Assembly (NCBI RefSeq): GCF_022698165.1
Contig: NZ_JALDAY010000026.1
Location: 1-54,146 of the forward strand
Source: Streptomyces cylindrosporus
GTDB taxonomy: Bacteria > Actinomycetota > Actinomycetes > Streptomycetales > Streptomycetaceae
DNA length: 54,146 nucleotides
Reading direction: 5' to 3'
Below, in pieces: positions 1 to 7,373 of the stretch. How positions within the stretch are numbered: the stretch's first letter is position 1; each line of letters starts with the position of its first letter. Made by a program: the position numbers and the translations under genes. The notes under the pieces are model-generated. The model was not told the DNA's origin, did no database searches, and saw only the letters and a program-made list of their open reading frames with translations.

Positions 1-142
1 GCAGGCCCGGCTGGTAGAGGTGATCGTCGTCCTGGTCGACGACCGTGATCCGGTACGCGTCCTCGCCGTACCGGCGACACAGGCGGTTGGCCGTCACGGT
101 ACCGGCCGTTCCGCCCCCGAGAACCACGATGTGTTTGCTCAT
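1..142 (-). CDS. SQR-like FAD/NAD(P) oxidoreductase, N-terminal part
   Basis: Only the first 47 codons are inside the window; the rest runs off the left edge. The protein opens MSKHIVVLGGGTAGTVTANR, a Rossmann dinucleotide-binding fold with the FAD glycine motif GGGTAG at residues 9-14, followed by an acidic end of beta-2 (VVDQDDDH) and YQPG. This start is typical of sulfide:quinone oxidoreductases and related type II NADH dehydrogenase-like flavoproteins at the membrane. An OsdR-type box lies 36 bp upstream and a DoxX gene is the next gene on the same strand, so a role in anaerobic or sulfide-linked electron transfer is likely. The exact substrate cannot be judged from the fragment. Confidence 0.75.
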   Translation of the reverse strand, partial: MSKHIVVLGGGTAGTVTANRLCRRYGEDAYRITVVDQDDDHLYQPGL

Positions 143-177
143 AAAGCCACTGTCGTGCGTGTGGTGACGAGAGGTCA

Positions 178-192
178 GGGGTCGATGGTCCC
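178..192 (-). promoter_or_regulatory. DevR/OsdR-type box A
   Basis: Read on the minus strand the 15-mer is GGGACCATCGACCCC, an imperfect inverted repeat matching the GGGACC-N-CGGCCC form of the DosR/DevR box that OsdR recognises in Streptomyces. It lies 36 bp upstream of the SQR-like gene. It is one of four such boxes between 0.18 and 3.7 kb. Confidence 0.6.
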
Positions 193-237
193 TGCCCGGG
201 TACCCACCGGGGTATATCCGAGCGGCGCGCAAAAGGA

Positions 238-261
238 GGGGCACCGCCGAAGCGGTGCCCC
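238..261 (-). terminator. Rho-independent terminator after doxX-like gene
   Basis: A perfect 10-bp stem (GGGGCACCGC / GCGGTGCCCC) closes a 4-nt loop. On the minus strand it is followed by TCCTTTT, a short U-rich tract. It lies 28 bp beyond the stop of the DoxX gene and insulates the SQR-like gene from it. Confidence 0.75.
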
Positions 262-288
262 TGTGCGGGACGTTCGGGACTGCCGAGG

Positions 289-915
289 TCAGAGGAGCCA
301 GCGGTTGCGGCTGACGAAGGGCAGTCGCGCCCAGGCCTTGCCCAGGCCCCAGGTGGCGCCGGCGCCCGCGGCCGCGAGGGCGATGAGGACGACGGCGTAG
401 ATGACGTGGTAGTCGGTGAACGGGTTGGTCGACATGCTCAGCGAGCCGTCGGACAGGTGCTTGGCGGGCGGCCACTCGGCGATCCACATCAGCGCCATCA
501 TCGCGGTGCCCGCGACGGCCGCGATCCGCAGGCCGATGCCCGCGATCAGGGCGACGCCGATGCCGAGCAGGCCGAGCATGAACAGCCAGTCCGCCCAGCC
601 GGCCCCGGCCCAGTCGTGGAAGGTGGACTCCATGGGGCCGGCGGCCACCGAGCCGAGGAAGCCCTTGGTGGGCGAACCGCCGTCGATCCAGCCCTTGCCG
701 GACGGGGTGGCGTAGCCGAAGCCGAAGGTCTTGTCGAGGAAGGCCCACAGGAAGACGAACCCGGTCAGCACCCGGAGCCCGGCGAGGACGTGGGCGCTGG
801 TGGCCGTGAGGGTCAGCGTGCCGGCCTCGTCCCCGGAGTGCCGGGCCGTCTCGGACCGGTGCAGGGACGGAAGGTGGAACCGCACGTGACGGTGCGGCTG
901 GTCGTGGACTGCCAT
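289..915 (-). CDS. DoxX/DoxD-family membrane protein
   Basis: About 208 aa. After a cytosolic N-terminus of about 45 residues there are four hydrophobic segments (beginning LRVLTGFVFLWAFLDKTFGF, then FMLGLLGIGVALIAGIGLRI, AVAGTAMMALMWIAEW, VIYAVVLIALAAAGAGA). The residues GWIDGGSPTKGFL between helices 1 and 2 are typical of DoxD-like subunits associated with thiosulfate or sulfide oxidation and of mycobacterial membrane oxidoreductase complexes. I place the start at ATG 915 because GAGAGGG sits 9 nt upstream of it; the in-frame ATG at 924 abuts the same purine run and has no room for a ribosome site. A second OsdR-type box is about 110 bp upstream. With the neighbouring SQR-like flavoprotein it may form a redox pair at the membrane; that is inference. 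Confidence 0.8.
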   Translation of the reverse strand: MAVHDQPHRHVRFHLPSLHRSETARHSGDEAGTLTLTATSAHVLAGLRVLTGFVFLWAFLDKTFGFGYATPSGKGWIDGGSPTKGFLGSVAAGPMESTFHDWAGAGWADWLFMLGLLGIGVALIAGIGLRIAAVAGTAMMALMWIAEWPPAKHLSDGSLSMSTNPFTDYHVIYAVVLIALAAAGAGATWGLGKAWARLPFVSRNRWLL

Positions 916-1023
916 GGTGCTCATCCCTCTCTAGGGGTGATGCGCGGGTTGACGACTCTCGTTGTGGTTTCAATGTCCCGCTCCGGCGGCGCCGGTCGCA
1001 GGGGCTGCGCGGCCCGCCGTGCT

Positions 1024-1037
1024 GGGCCGAACGTCCC
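1024..1037 (-). promoter_or_regulatory. DevR/OsdR-type box B
   Basis: The minus strand reads GGGACGTTCGGCCC, 12 of 14 positions identical to box D. It sits 109 bp upstream of the DoxX start and 49 bp beyond the stop of the universal stress protein, so it is placed to control doxX. Confidence 0.5.
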
Positions 1038-1085
1038 TGCCGCAAGGGCCTGTTCAGCCGTCGGGGCGGCGGGTCGAGTCCCCTG

Positions 1086-1916
1086 TCAGACGGCCGGCAC
1101 GAGGATCACCGGGCAGTGCGAGCGGTGCAGCAGGGCGTGCACGACCGAGCCCGGGCGCAGGCCGTGTCCGTCCGTGCGGCGGTGGACGCCGATGACGACG
1201 ACGCCGGCCTCACGGGTGGCCTCCAGCAGCGCGTGCGCCGGCGAGGTCCGCACCGTGCGCGACTCGACCCCGACCAGGGGATGCCGCTCGCGCAGCTCGG
1301 CCATGGCGAAGCGCGGCACGGCCGACTCGGTGGCGTCGCGCTGGGCGAGTTCCCGCTGACCGGGGCTGGTCGCGGGAAGCATCGACGGCAGCTCGGGGCC
1401 GACGTGGCGGTGGGCCCAGGAGTGCAGGACACGCAGCTTGGCCTCGCGCCGCTCCGCCTCCTGGAAGGCGTAGGCCGCCGCGTCCGCGTCGGTGTCGCTC
1501 TCCAGGCCCAGCACCACCTCGCGGCCCTTGTCGCAGTGGTGGTCGCCGCGCACGACGAGCAGCGGACCGTGCGTGTGCGCGGCCAGCCGCAGGCTCACCG
1601 ACCCGAACAGCGTTCCGGTGACCCCGCCGAGGCCGCGGTTGCCCACGACGGTGAGGACCGCGTCCTCGCTCTCGTGCGCCAGGGCCTCCACCGCACCGCC
1701 CGCGACGGCCGCGCTCTCGACGGGCAGACCGGGGTGCCGGGCGCCGGTCCGCGCGACGGCCGAGGCCAGCACCGGGCCGGCCTCGTCCAGGTCGGAGACG
1801 GCGTGGACGATCCGCAGGGCGGCACCGCGGCGCTCGGCCTCCTGCGCCGCCCAGTCGAGGGCCCGTACGGAGATGAGCGAGCCGTCCACTCCGACGGCCA
1901 CGTGCTGGGAAGTCAT
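1086..1916 (-). CDS. Tandem universal stress protein (two Usp domains)
   Basis: 276 aa with two consecutive UspA domains (about residues 1-125 and 130-276). The first has an intact ATP-binding motif G-2x-G-9x-G-S: G92, G95, G105-S106 within GNRGLGGVTGTLFGS. The second keeps G243 and G256-S257 but has Arg246 in place of the second glycine, so it may bind nucleotide weakly or differently. Tandem Usp proteins are classic members of the mycobacterial DosR regulon. The ribosome site GGAGGGACCATCGCC precedes the ATG and itself contains a GGGACCATC half-box. A full box lies about 100 bp upstream, shared with the divergent STAS gene. The product is cytosolic and probably protects cells in non-growing or oxygen-limited states. 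Confidence 0.9.
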   Translation of the reverse strand: MTSQHVAVGVDGSLISVRALDWAAQEAERRGAALRIVHAVSDLDEAGPVLASAVARTGARHPGLPVESAAVAGGAVEALAHESEDAVLTVVGNRGLGGVTGTLFGSVSLRLAAHTHGPLLVVRGDHHCDKGREVVLGLESDTDADAAAYAFQEAERREAKLRVLHSWAHRHVGPELPSMLPATSPGQRELAQRDATESAVPRFAMAELRERHPLVGVESRTVRTSPAHALLEATREAGVVVIGVHRRTDGHGLRPGSVVHALLHRSHCPVILVPAV

Positions 1917-2017
1917 GGCGATGGTCCCTCCTGTGTTTCCCTCCGGTCGTGTCCGGACGGGGCCGAGCCCGCAAAGAGCCCACCTTTCAGGCTCCGGCGG
2001 AAAGCCGGCCGGGGAAC

Positions 2018-2032
2018 GGGGCCATGGGTCCC
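2018..2032. promoter_or_regulatory. DevR/OsdR-type box C, divergent usp/STAS promoter
   Basis: GGGGCCATGGGTCCC on the plus strand, or GGGACCCATGGCCCC on the other, is nearly a perfect inverted repeat. It lies 101 bp from the usp start and 127 bp from the STAS start, between the two divergent genes, so one site could serve both. Confidence 0.6.
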
Positions 2033-2159
2033 GCCCCGCCGGAGAGTGACCCCTCGGGGCGGTGTCCGTGCCCGCAGCGGGCCGCCCGGCCCCGCCCGGT
2101 CCCCGGCGCAGGGCCGACCGGCCCTTCCACCGGGTCCGGCGCCGGGTTTTGATCTGCGT

Positions 2160-2552
2160 ATGGCCGAGAACCGCACCACGACCGCGTCCTGCCACACGGA
2201 ACGCACCGTCGGAGATGCAACCGTCGTGGAACTGCGCGGCGAGATCGACATCCTCACGGCGTTGCCGTTGTCCGTGCGCATCGACGCCCTCACCGCGGGG
2301 GCGTGTCCCGATCTGGTGCTGGATCTGCGTCCCGTGACCTTCATCGACTGCAGCGGTCTGCGGCTGCTGTGCCAGGCGCACAACCGCGTGCGGGGCCGGC
2401 AGGGCAGGCTCCGGCTGGTCGCCGACCGTGATCGCCTCATGCGCGTCCTGCGGCCCGCCCGCCTCGCCGGCGTCTTCGAGATCCACCCGGATCTGCCCGC
2501 CGATCTCTTCGGTGCCCGCCGGCAGGACGCCGTCGGTGTCGCGGCCGGCTGA
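2160..2552 (+). CDS. STAS-domain anti-sigma factor antagonist
   Basis: 130 aa, a single STAS domain over its whole length. The core reads VVELRGEIDILTALPL, then LVLDLRPVTFIDCSGLRLL. Ser65 in FIDCSGLR sits at the conserved phosphorylation site of SpoIIAA/RsbV proteins, so the switch is expected to be active: the dephosphorylated form would bind an anti-sigma kinase and release a stress sigma factor. No kinase or sigma factor of that type is adjacent. The gene is divergent from usp with an OsdR-type box in the shared gap, which suggests that general stress sigma control is coupled to the dormancy-type response. The ATG at 2160 has only a weak ribosome site. Confidence 0.85.
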   Translation: MAENRTTTASCHTERTVGDATVVELRGEIDILTALPLSVRIDALTAGACPDLVLDLRPVTFIDCSGLRLLCQAHNRVRGRQGRLRLVADRDRLMRVLRPARLAGVFEIHPDLPADLFGARRQDAVGVAAG

Positions 2553-2577
2553 CCGGACCCGCCGGGGACGGTTCCGG

Positions 2578-3579
2578 TCAGCGCCGCTGCGCCTCCGCGT
2601 CGAGCAGGGAACCGGCCGCGCGCCGTGGGGTGACGGGGCCCTCGGGGCCGTAACCCAGGCGGATCAGCATCTGGGCATGGCCGGTGTGCTCGGGGTCCGG
2701 GCTCACGTCTCGGCGCAGGTCGGGCCACTCCATCGGCTGGTGCAGCAGGGACGCGCGCAGACCGAGGGCCGTGGCCACCAGCAGGACGTGTTCGAGCGCC
2801 TCTCCCGCGCGCAGCCAGTCCGTACGGCGGTCGTGCTCGGTCCGGAGCAGCGCGATGACCGGGGTGGTCTCGAAGTCCTGGGCCGACAGCCGCTCCGCGT
2901 GGCGCGCGGCGGTGAAGTCCCGCATGGGAATGCGTTCCCGCGCGTCCTGCGGGCCGAGTGCGGTCCACGGCAGGCCCACGTCGTGCGTGTCGTCCGCGTC
3001 CCGGTGCACCCAGCGGCGGCTCTCCGTGCCGCGGTCGGAGTCGACGCGGTTGCGATGCTCGGCTTCCGCGGTGAGCCGGAGCAGACGAGCGGTCTCGGCC
3101 CCGTCCAGGAAACCGAGCGTGGCACCTTCCGCGTGCGCGGCCTCGGCGAGTTCGGCACGTGCCGGTGACGCGACCGGCCGGTCGGAGAACGGGAACCTGC
3201 TGCTGTGTCGGCGCCAGAGCGCCGGATACAGGTCGCCGCGGTGCTGCGCGGTGTGCCGGCCGGCGGATCCGGTCAGCCGCAGGGTGGCGAGCAGCCCCGG
3301 CTCCCCGGGGCGCGGAAGCAGCCGTACGACGGGCGTCCAGCCGAAGTGGACCACCGCGACGCGGAGGTTGAAGACGGACGCGCCCACCGACAGGTGCAGG
3401 GCGCGGCCGACGGGATCCGCGTGGCGCAGGCTCCGCTCCGGGTCCGCACGCACCTCGAACTCGACGTCCTCGGGGTTCAGCCGGAAGCGCCACGGCTGGG
3501 TGTTGAAGAACGACGGCGCGGCCACGGCGGCGGCGACGCAGCTTTCCAGGGTCTCGGCGTCGAGAGGCGTGGATCGCAT
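2578..3579 (-). CDS. Acg-type nitroreductase-family protein
   Basis: 333 aa. The N-terminal motif CVAAAVAAPSFFNTQPWRF is the signature of the Acg (Rv2032) group, in which APS..N.QPW forms part of a modified flavin site. Later segments (EALEHVLLVATALGLRASLL, MLIRLGYGPEGP) match the second half of a double nitroreductase fold. Acg proteins are fused, self-dimer-like nitroreductases thought to bind and sequester flavin rather than reduce nitro compounds; they belong to the DosR dormancy regulon. The start at ATG 3579 follows a strong GGAGGGAGGG ribosome site. A high-scoring OsdR-type box lies 78 bp upstream. Confidence 0.85.
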   Translation of the reverse strand: MRSTPLDAETLESCVAAAVAAPSFFNTQPWRFRLNPEDVEFEVRADPERSLRHADPVGRALHLSVGASVFNLRVAVVHFGWTPVVRLLPRPGEPGLLATLRLTGSAGRHTAQHRGDLYPALWRRHSSRFPFSDRPVASPARAELAEAAHAEGATLGFLDGAETARLLRLTAEAEHRNRVDSDRGTESRRWVHRDADDTHDVGLPWTALGPQDARERIPMRDFTAARHAERLSAQDFETTPVIALLRTEHDRRTDWLRAGEALEHVLLVATALGLRASLLHQPMEWPDLRRDVSPDPEHTGHAQMLIRLGYGPEGPVTPRRAAGSLLDAEAQRR

Positions 3580-3656
3580 GGTGCCCTCCCTCCCGCACTG
3601 GTTTCGGAACGGGTACGGATGCCTTCGAGCGTGGGCCCGCTCGGACGGCCTGGAGA

Positions 3657-3671
3657 GGGGCCGATGGTCCC
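3657..3671. promoter_or_regulatory. DevR/OsdR-type box D, divergent acg/Rv1733c-like promoter
   Basis: GGGGCCGATGGTCCC on the plus strand, or GGGACCATCGGCCCC on the minus, is the best match in the window to the Streptomyces OsdR box. It lies between the divergent nitroreductase (78 bp away) and the Rv1733c-like membrane gene (188 bp away). Confidence 0.65.
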
Positions 3672-3859
3672 TCATGGGCGGCCGGTCAGGCACACCGCGC
3701 ACGACCGGGACGCGCGCCGCCCGGCCGAGGGGGTTGAACGGCCCATGCTCGGCCCCGACTTGGTCCCGGTCGGCCCCACGGCTCCCCCTGTCCGGCCCAT
3801 GCCCCCGCGCAGCCGCAGCCGTCACGTTGGTCGCAGTGACTACGAGACGGAGCGGACCC

Positions 3860-4429
3860 ATGCGTACTGGCAGGCGGACCAAGCAATGGCTGTGGCGGTG
3901 GCGGGCCAATCCGCTGCGCCGCCGCGACGACGTTCTCGAGGCGTGGCTCGTACTGGCCGTGTGGGCGGTCGTCGCGGTGGGCGGGACGCTCGCCGGCGCG
4001 GTGACGGCCCGTGCCGCCGACGACGTCTTCACGCAGCAGCGCGCCGAGCGGACGCCCGTACAGGCCGTCGTCGTCTCCGATGCCGCGCAGTCCGCGGCGC
4101 GCGGCTACCGGTCCCTGGTGACCGTCCGCTGGACGCGGCCCGACGGATCGGCCCGTACCGACACGACCGTGGTGAGCGCCTCACCGAAGGCCGGAGCGCG
4201 GATGGAGGTCTGGACCAACGCGAAGGGCGAGCTGACCACCGCGCCGCCGAGCCCGGCGGGGGCGGCCCTCGAAGCGGCGTTCCTGGGCGCGAGCGCCGCG
4301 CTCGCCGCGACCGGTCTGGCGGCCGGGGCGGGCGCCGCGGCACGCTGGAGGCTGGACCGGCGCCGGGAGGACCGGTGGGGCCGGGAATGGGACACGGTCG
4401 GCCCGCGATGGGGGCACAAGACCAGCTGA
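3860..4429 (+). CDS. Rv1733c-type membrane protein
   Basis: 189 aa. A basic N-terminus (RRTKQWLWRWRANPLRRR) is followed by a transmembrane helix at about residues 27-52, an extracytoplasmic domain with VTVRWTRPDG and MEVWTNAKGELTTAPPSP, a second helix at about 133-157, and a basic C-terminus (RRREDRWGREWDTVGPRW). This two-helix layout with the WRxNPLRRR-DDV-EAW start is the Rv1733c family, whose mycobacterial founder is a DosR-induced latency antigen. The molecular function is unknown. GGAG lies 9 nt before the ATG. A paralogue of the same architecture is encoded at 23176-23793. Confidence 0.75.
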   Translation: MRTGRRTKQWLWRWRANPLRRRDDVLEAWLVLAVWAVVAVGGTLAGAVTARAADDVFTQQRAERTPVQAVVVSDAAQSAARGYRSLVTVRWTRPDGSARTDTTVVSASPKAGARMEVWTNAKGELTTAPPSPAGAALEAAFLGASAALAATGLAAGAGAAARWRLDRRREDRWGREWDTVGPRWGHKTS

Positions 4430-4555
4430 ACGCGTCGCCGTAGCACGCCCGGGATCCTCCGGACACGTGACCTGCGCCGCCCGAACGCGGATACTGCCGA
4501 CTGTGGCCGGGGTATACGGGCCCGGACCGGACGCGCGTCTCACCAGGAGGAACCC

Positions 4556-5548
4556 ATGAAGATGTTGATCAACGTTCCGGAAACCGTGGTCACCGACGCG
4601 CTGCGCGGCATGGCGGCCGCCCATCCCGAGCTGACCGTCGACGTGGACAACCGGGTGGTCGTACGACGGGACGCCCCCGTGGCCGGAAAGGTCGCCCTGG
4701 TCTCCGGCGGCGGCTCCGGGCACGAGCCCCTGCACGGCGGATTCGTGGGCCCCGGCATGCTCTCGGCGGCCTGCCCGGGCGAGGTCTTCACCTCGCCGGT
4801 CCCCGACCAGATGGTGCGGGCCGCGGCGGCCGTGGACAGCGGGGCCGGTGTGCTGTTCATCGTGAAGAACTACACGGGTGACGTGCTGAACTTCGACATG
4901 GCGGCCGAGCTCGCCGAGGACGAGGGCATCCAGGTCGCCAAGGTGCTGGTCAACGACGACGTGGCGGTCACGGACAGCCTGTACACGGCCGGCCGGCGTG
5001 GCACCGGGGCGACGCTGTTCGTGGAGAAGATCGCCGGCGCGGCGGCGGACGAGGGGCAGCCGCTGGAGCGGGTCCAGTCGGTCGCCCGGCAGGTCAACGA
5101 GAACTCCCGCAGCTTCGGCGTCGCCCTCAGCGCCTGCACCACCCCCGCCAAGGGCAGCCCCACCTTCGATCTGCCGCCCGGCGAGCTGGAGTTGGGCATC
5201 GGCATCCACGGCGAGCCCGGCCGGGAGCGGCGCGCGATGATGACCTCGGGCGAGATCGCCGAGTTCGCGGTGAACGCGATCCTGGAGGACATGCCGCCGC
5301 GCAACCCGGTCCTGGTCCTGGTCAACGGGATGGGCGCGACACCGCTGCTTGAGCTGTACGGGTTCAACGCCGAGGTGCAGCGCGTGCTCACCGCCCGCGG
5401 GGTCGCCGTCGCCCGCACCCTGGTCGGCAACTACGTCACCTCGCTCGACATGGCGGGCGCCTCGGTCACCCTGTGCCAGATCGACGAGGAGCTGCTCAGG
5501 CTGTGGGACGCGCCGGTGAAGACGCCGGGCCTGCGCTGGGGGATGTAG
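4556..5548 (+). CDS. dhaK: Dihydroxyacetone kinase subunit DhaK
   Basis: 330 aa, the usual length for the substrate-binding subunit of PEP-dependent dihydroxyacetone kinase. The nucleotide-free fold is marked by VSGGGSGHEPLHGGFVG at about residues 49-65. His56, Asp109 and His218 (in GIGIHGEPG) correspond to the general base, acid and the covalent hemiaminal histidine that holds dihydroxyacetone. It works in the cytosol with DhaL and DhaM to make dihydroxyacetone phosphate. AGGAGG lies 7 nt before the ATG. It is the first gene of a three-gene operon. Confidence 0.95.
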   Translation: MKMLINVPETVVTDALRGMAAAHPELTVDVDNRVVVRRDAPVAGKVALVSGGGSGHEPLHGGFVGPGMLSAACPGEVFTSPVPDQMVRAAAAVDSGAGVLFIVKNYTGDVLNFDMAAELAEDEGIQVAKVLVNDDVAVTDSLYTAGRRGTGATLFVEKIAGAAADEGQPLERVQSVARQVNENSRSFGVALSACTTPAKGSPTFDLPPGELELGIGIHGEPGRERRAMMTSGEIAEFAVNAILEDMPPRNPVLVLVNGMGATPLLELYGFNAEVQRVLTARGVAVARTLVGNYVTSLDMAGASVTLCQIDEELLRLWDAPVKTPGLRWGM

Positions 5549-5594
5549 GACAGCGGGCAAGCGTGTCAACGTACCTACCACGCAAGGAGATCCA

Positions 5595-6203
5595 GTGCTC
5601 GACGCCGACTTCTTCCGCCGTTGGATGACGGCCACCGCCGCGTCCGTCGACCGTGAGGCGGAACGGCTCACCGCCCTCGACTCCCCCATCGGGGACGCCG
5701 ATCACGGCAGCAATCTGCAGCGCGGGTTCCGGGCGGTGGCCGCGGCGCTGGAGAAGGAGGCACCGGACACCCCGGGCGCGGTGCTGACGCTGGCCGGACG
5801 GCAGCTGATCTCGACGGTCGGCGGCGCGTCGGGGCCGCTGTACGGCACGCTGCTGCGCCGGACCGGCAAGGCGCTCGGGGACGCCGCCGAGGTGAGCGAG
5901 GAGGAGTTCGCCGGGGCGCTGCGGGCCGGGGTGGACGCGGTCATGGCGCTCGGGGGTGCGGCGCCGGGCGACAAGACGATGATCGACGCGCTGGTACCGG
6001 CCGTGGACGCGCTCGGCGACGGTTTCGCCGCGGCCGGCTCCGCCGCGGAGGAGGGTGCGCTCGCGACGACCCCGCTGCAGGCCCGCAAGGGGCGGGCGAG
6101 CTATCTGGGTGAGCGGAGCATCGGTCACCAGGACCCGGGCGCCACCTCGTCGGCGCTGCTCATCGCGGGGCTCCGGGAAGCGAGCGGAGCGAGCGGTGAG
6201 TGA
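5595..6203 (+). CDS. dhaL: Dihydroxyacetone kinase ADP-binding subunit DhaL
   Basis: 202 aa from GTG 5595, preceded by AAGGAG. The motif PIGDADHGSN at residues 31-40 supplies the aspartates that coordinate the two magnesium ions and ADP. TVGGASGPLYGTLL is the conserved phosphate-side loop. ADP acts here as a permanently bound cofactor that is rephosphorylated by DhaM and passes phosphate to dihydroxyacetone on DhaK. It lies 46 bp after dhaK and overlaps dhaM by 8 nt, so translation of the last two is probably coupled. Confidence 0.95.
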   Translation: MLDADFFRRWMTATAASVDREAERLTALDSPIGDADHGSNLQRGFRAVAAALEKEAPDTPGAVLTLAGRQLISTVGGASGPLYGTLLRRTGKALGDAAEVSEEEFAGALRAGVDAVMALGGAAPGDKTMIDALVPAVDALGDGFAAAGSAAEEGALATTPLQARKGRASYLGERSIGHQDPGATSSALLIAGLREASGASGE

Positions 6204-6606
6204 CGACAAGCTGGTCGGCATCGTCCTGGTCTCGCACAGCGCCGAAGTGGCCGCGTCCGTCGCCGAGTTGGCGAAGGGCCTGGCGGGCGGCGGCACCGCC
6301 GTGCCCGTCGCGCCTGCGGGCGGCACCGAGGGCGGCGAGCTCGGCACCAGTGCGGAGCTGATCGCCGCGGCTGCCGCGTCCGTGGACCGGGGCGCGGGTG
6401 TCGCCGTCCTCACCGACCTCGGCAGCGCCGTCCTCACGGTGAAGGCCCTGCTCGCGGAGGGCGACGAACTCCCCGCGGGCACACGTCTGGTGGACGCGCC
6501 GTTCGTGGAGGGCGCGGTGGCCGCGGTCGTCACGGCGTCGACGGGCGCCGACCTCGCGGCGGTGGAAGCGGCGGCAGCGGAGGCGTACACGTACCGGAAG
6601 GTGTGA
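6196..6606 (+). CDS. dhaM: DhaM phosphotransferase subunit (single EIIA-Man-like domain)
   Basis: 136 aa from GTG 6196, overlapping the end of dhaL. The protein starts MSDDKLVGIVLVSHS with the phospho-accepting His14 in VSHS, and continues with VAPAGGTEGGELGTSAELI and VLTDLGSAVLTVKA, all typical of the DhaM EIIA domain. Unlike Escherichia coli DhaM it carries no HPr or EI domains, so phosphate must come from the general PTS enzymes encoded elsewhere. The stop is only 9 bp from that of the convergent TetR gene, with no visible terminator hairpin between them. Confidence 0.93.
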   Translation: MSDDKLVGIVLVSHSAEVAASVAELAKGLAGGGTAVPVAPAGGTEGGELGTSAELIAAAAASVDRGAGVAVLTDLGSAVLTVKALLAEGDELPAGTRLVDAPFVEGAVAAVVTASTGADLAAVEAAAAEAYTYRKV

Positions 6607-6615
6607 GCCGGGCTT

Positions 6616-7254
6616 TCAGCCGAGGCCGGCTGCCACGGCGGCGAAGGCCGCGCGCATCGTCCGTGTCAGCTCGGCCTCCGCCGCCGTGCGGTCCAGGTCC
6701 GTGTCGGCGCTGCTCCAGGCGTAGTGCTCGACGGCCGCGCGCAGGGCCGCGTTGAACATCGCCGCCTGGATGGCGGGCCGCAGGTCGTCGGCGGGGAGTC
6801 CGGCGCGCTCGGCGAGGGCGCGGGCGAAGGCCGGCTCGGCCTCGTCGTACGTCTGGAGCCAGATGGCGCGCAGGCCTGGTTCCGTGCGGGTCAGGCGGAC
6901 CAGGGCCCCGACGGTGGCCCGGTCGGGGCCGGCGACGATCCGCAGGTCCGACGTGATCTCCCCCTCGAAGGCCTCCTCCAGCGGCTGCCCCTGCCGCCAC
7001 TCCCGCAGCCGCGCGGCGAGCAGGTCGATGCCGGCCGTGAACAGCGGCCGTACACACGCCTCCTTGCTGGGAAAGTAGCGCCACACGGTCCGGGCCGAGA
7101 CCCCGACCGCCTGTCCGATCTGCTCACCTGTGGTCGCCGCGACGCCCTGGGTGACGAACAGGTCCACCGCGGCCCGGGCGATGTCCAGCCGGATCTCGGC
7201 CTTGCGTTCGTCGGTCAGGGGCGGTCGTCCAGTGCGTCCGCGGGCGGCGGTCAT
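6616..7254 (-). CDS. TetR-family transcriptional regulator
   Basis: 212 aa. The N-terminal helix-turn-helix is clear: IARAAVDLFVTQGVAATTGEQIGQAVGVSARTVWRYFPSKE, about residues 24-65. The C-terminal ligand domain looks like the common MftR/EthR-like type and contains WYAF-like core residues (AWSSADTDLDRTAAEAEL). It is divergent from an SDR gene with a 29-bp inverted repeat between them, so it most likely represses that SDR and itself. It converges on dhaM, so control of the dha operon is less likely though possible. Confidence 0.9.
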   Translation of the reverse strand: MTAARGRTGRPPLTDERKAEIRLDIARAAVDLFVTQGVAATTGEQIGQAVGVSARTVWRYFPSKEACVRPLFTAGIDLLAARLREWRQGQPLEEAFEGEITSDLRIVAGPDRATVGALVRLTRTEPGLRAIWLQTYDEAEPAFARALAERAGLPADDLRPAIQAAMFNAALRAAVEHYAWSSADTDLDRTAAEAELTRTMRAAFAAVAAGLG

Positions 7255-7300
7255 GCGGTCCTCCGGCTCGGGTGATCACTCCTCCGGAATTCTCCACCAA

Positions 7301-7329
7301 GACTTTATGTCACTAGGAGACATTAAGTC
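7301..7329. promoter_or_regulatory. TetR operator (inverted repeat)
   Basis: Arms GACTTTATGTC (7301-7311) and GACATTAAGTC (7319-7329) are inverted repeats at 10 of 11 positions around a 7-nt spacer. The AT-rich arms stand out in this GC-rich DNA. The site lies 47 bp from the TetR start and 45 bp from the SDR start. Confidence 0.75.
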
Positions 7330-7373
7330 GTAGGGTGGTGATCGAACAGGAACCACAGGAACAGGAGCACCAC

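Noticed and set aside
1116..2552. Very long plus-strand ORF (478 aa) across the usp gene
   Set aside because: It is the antisense of usp in a GC-rich genome fused in frame to the real STAS gene; only the last 130 codons have a start, a domain and normal coding bias.
3749..3777. Fifth OsdR-like box near the Rv1733c-type gene (GGTCCC next to CGGCCCC)
   Set aside because: Only one half matches; the second half is displaced and not inverted, so it is no better than chance in this GC-rich spacer.
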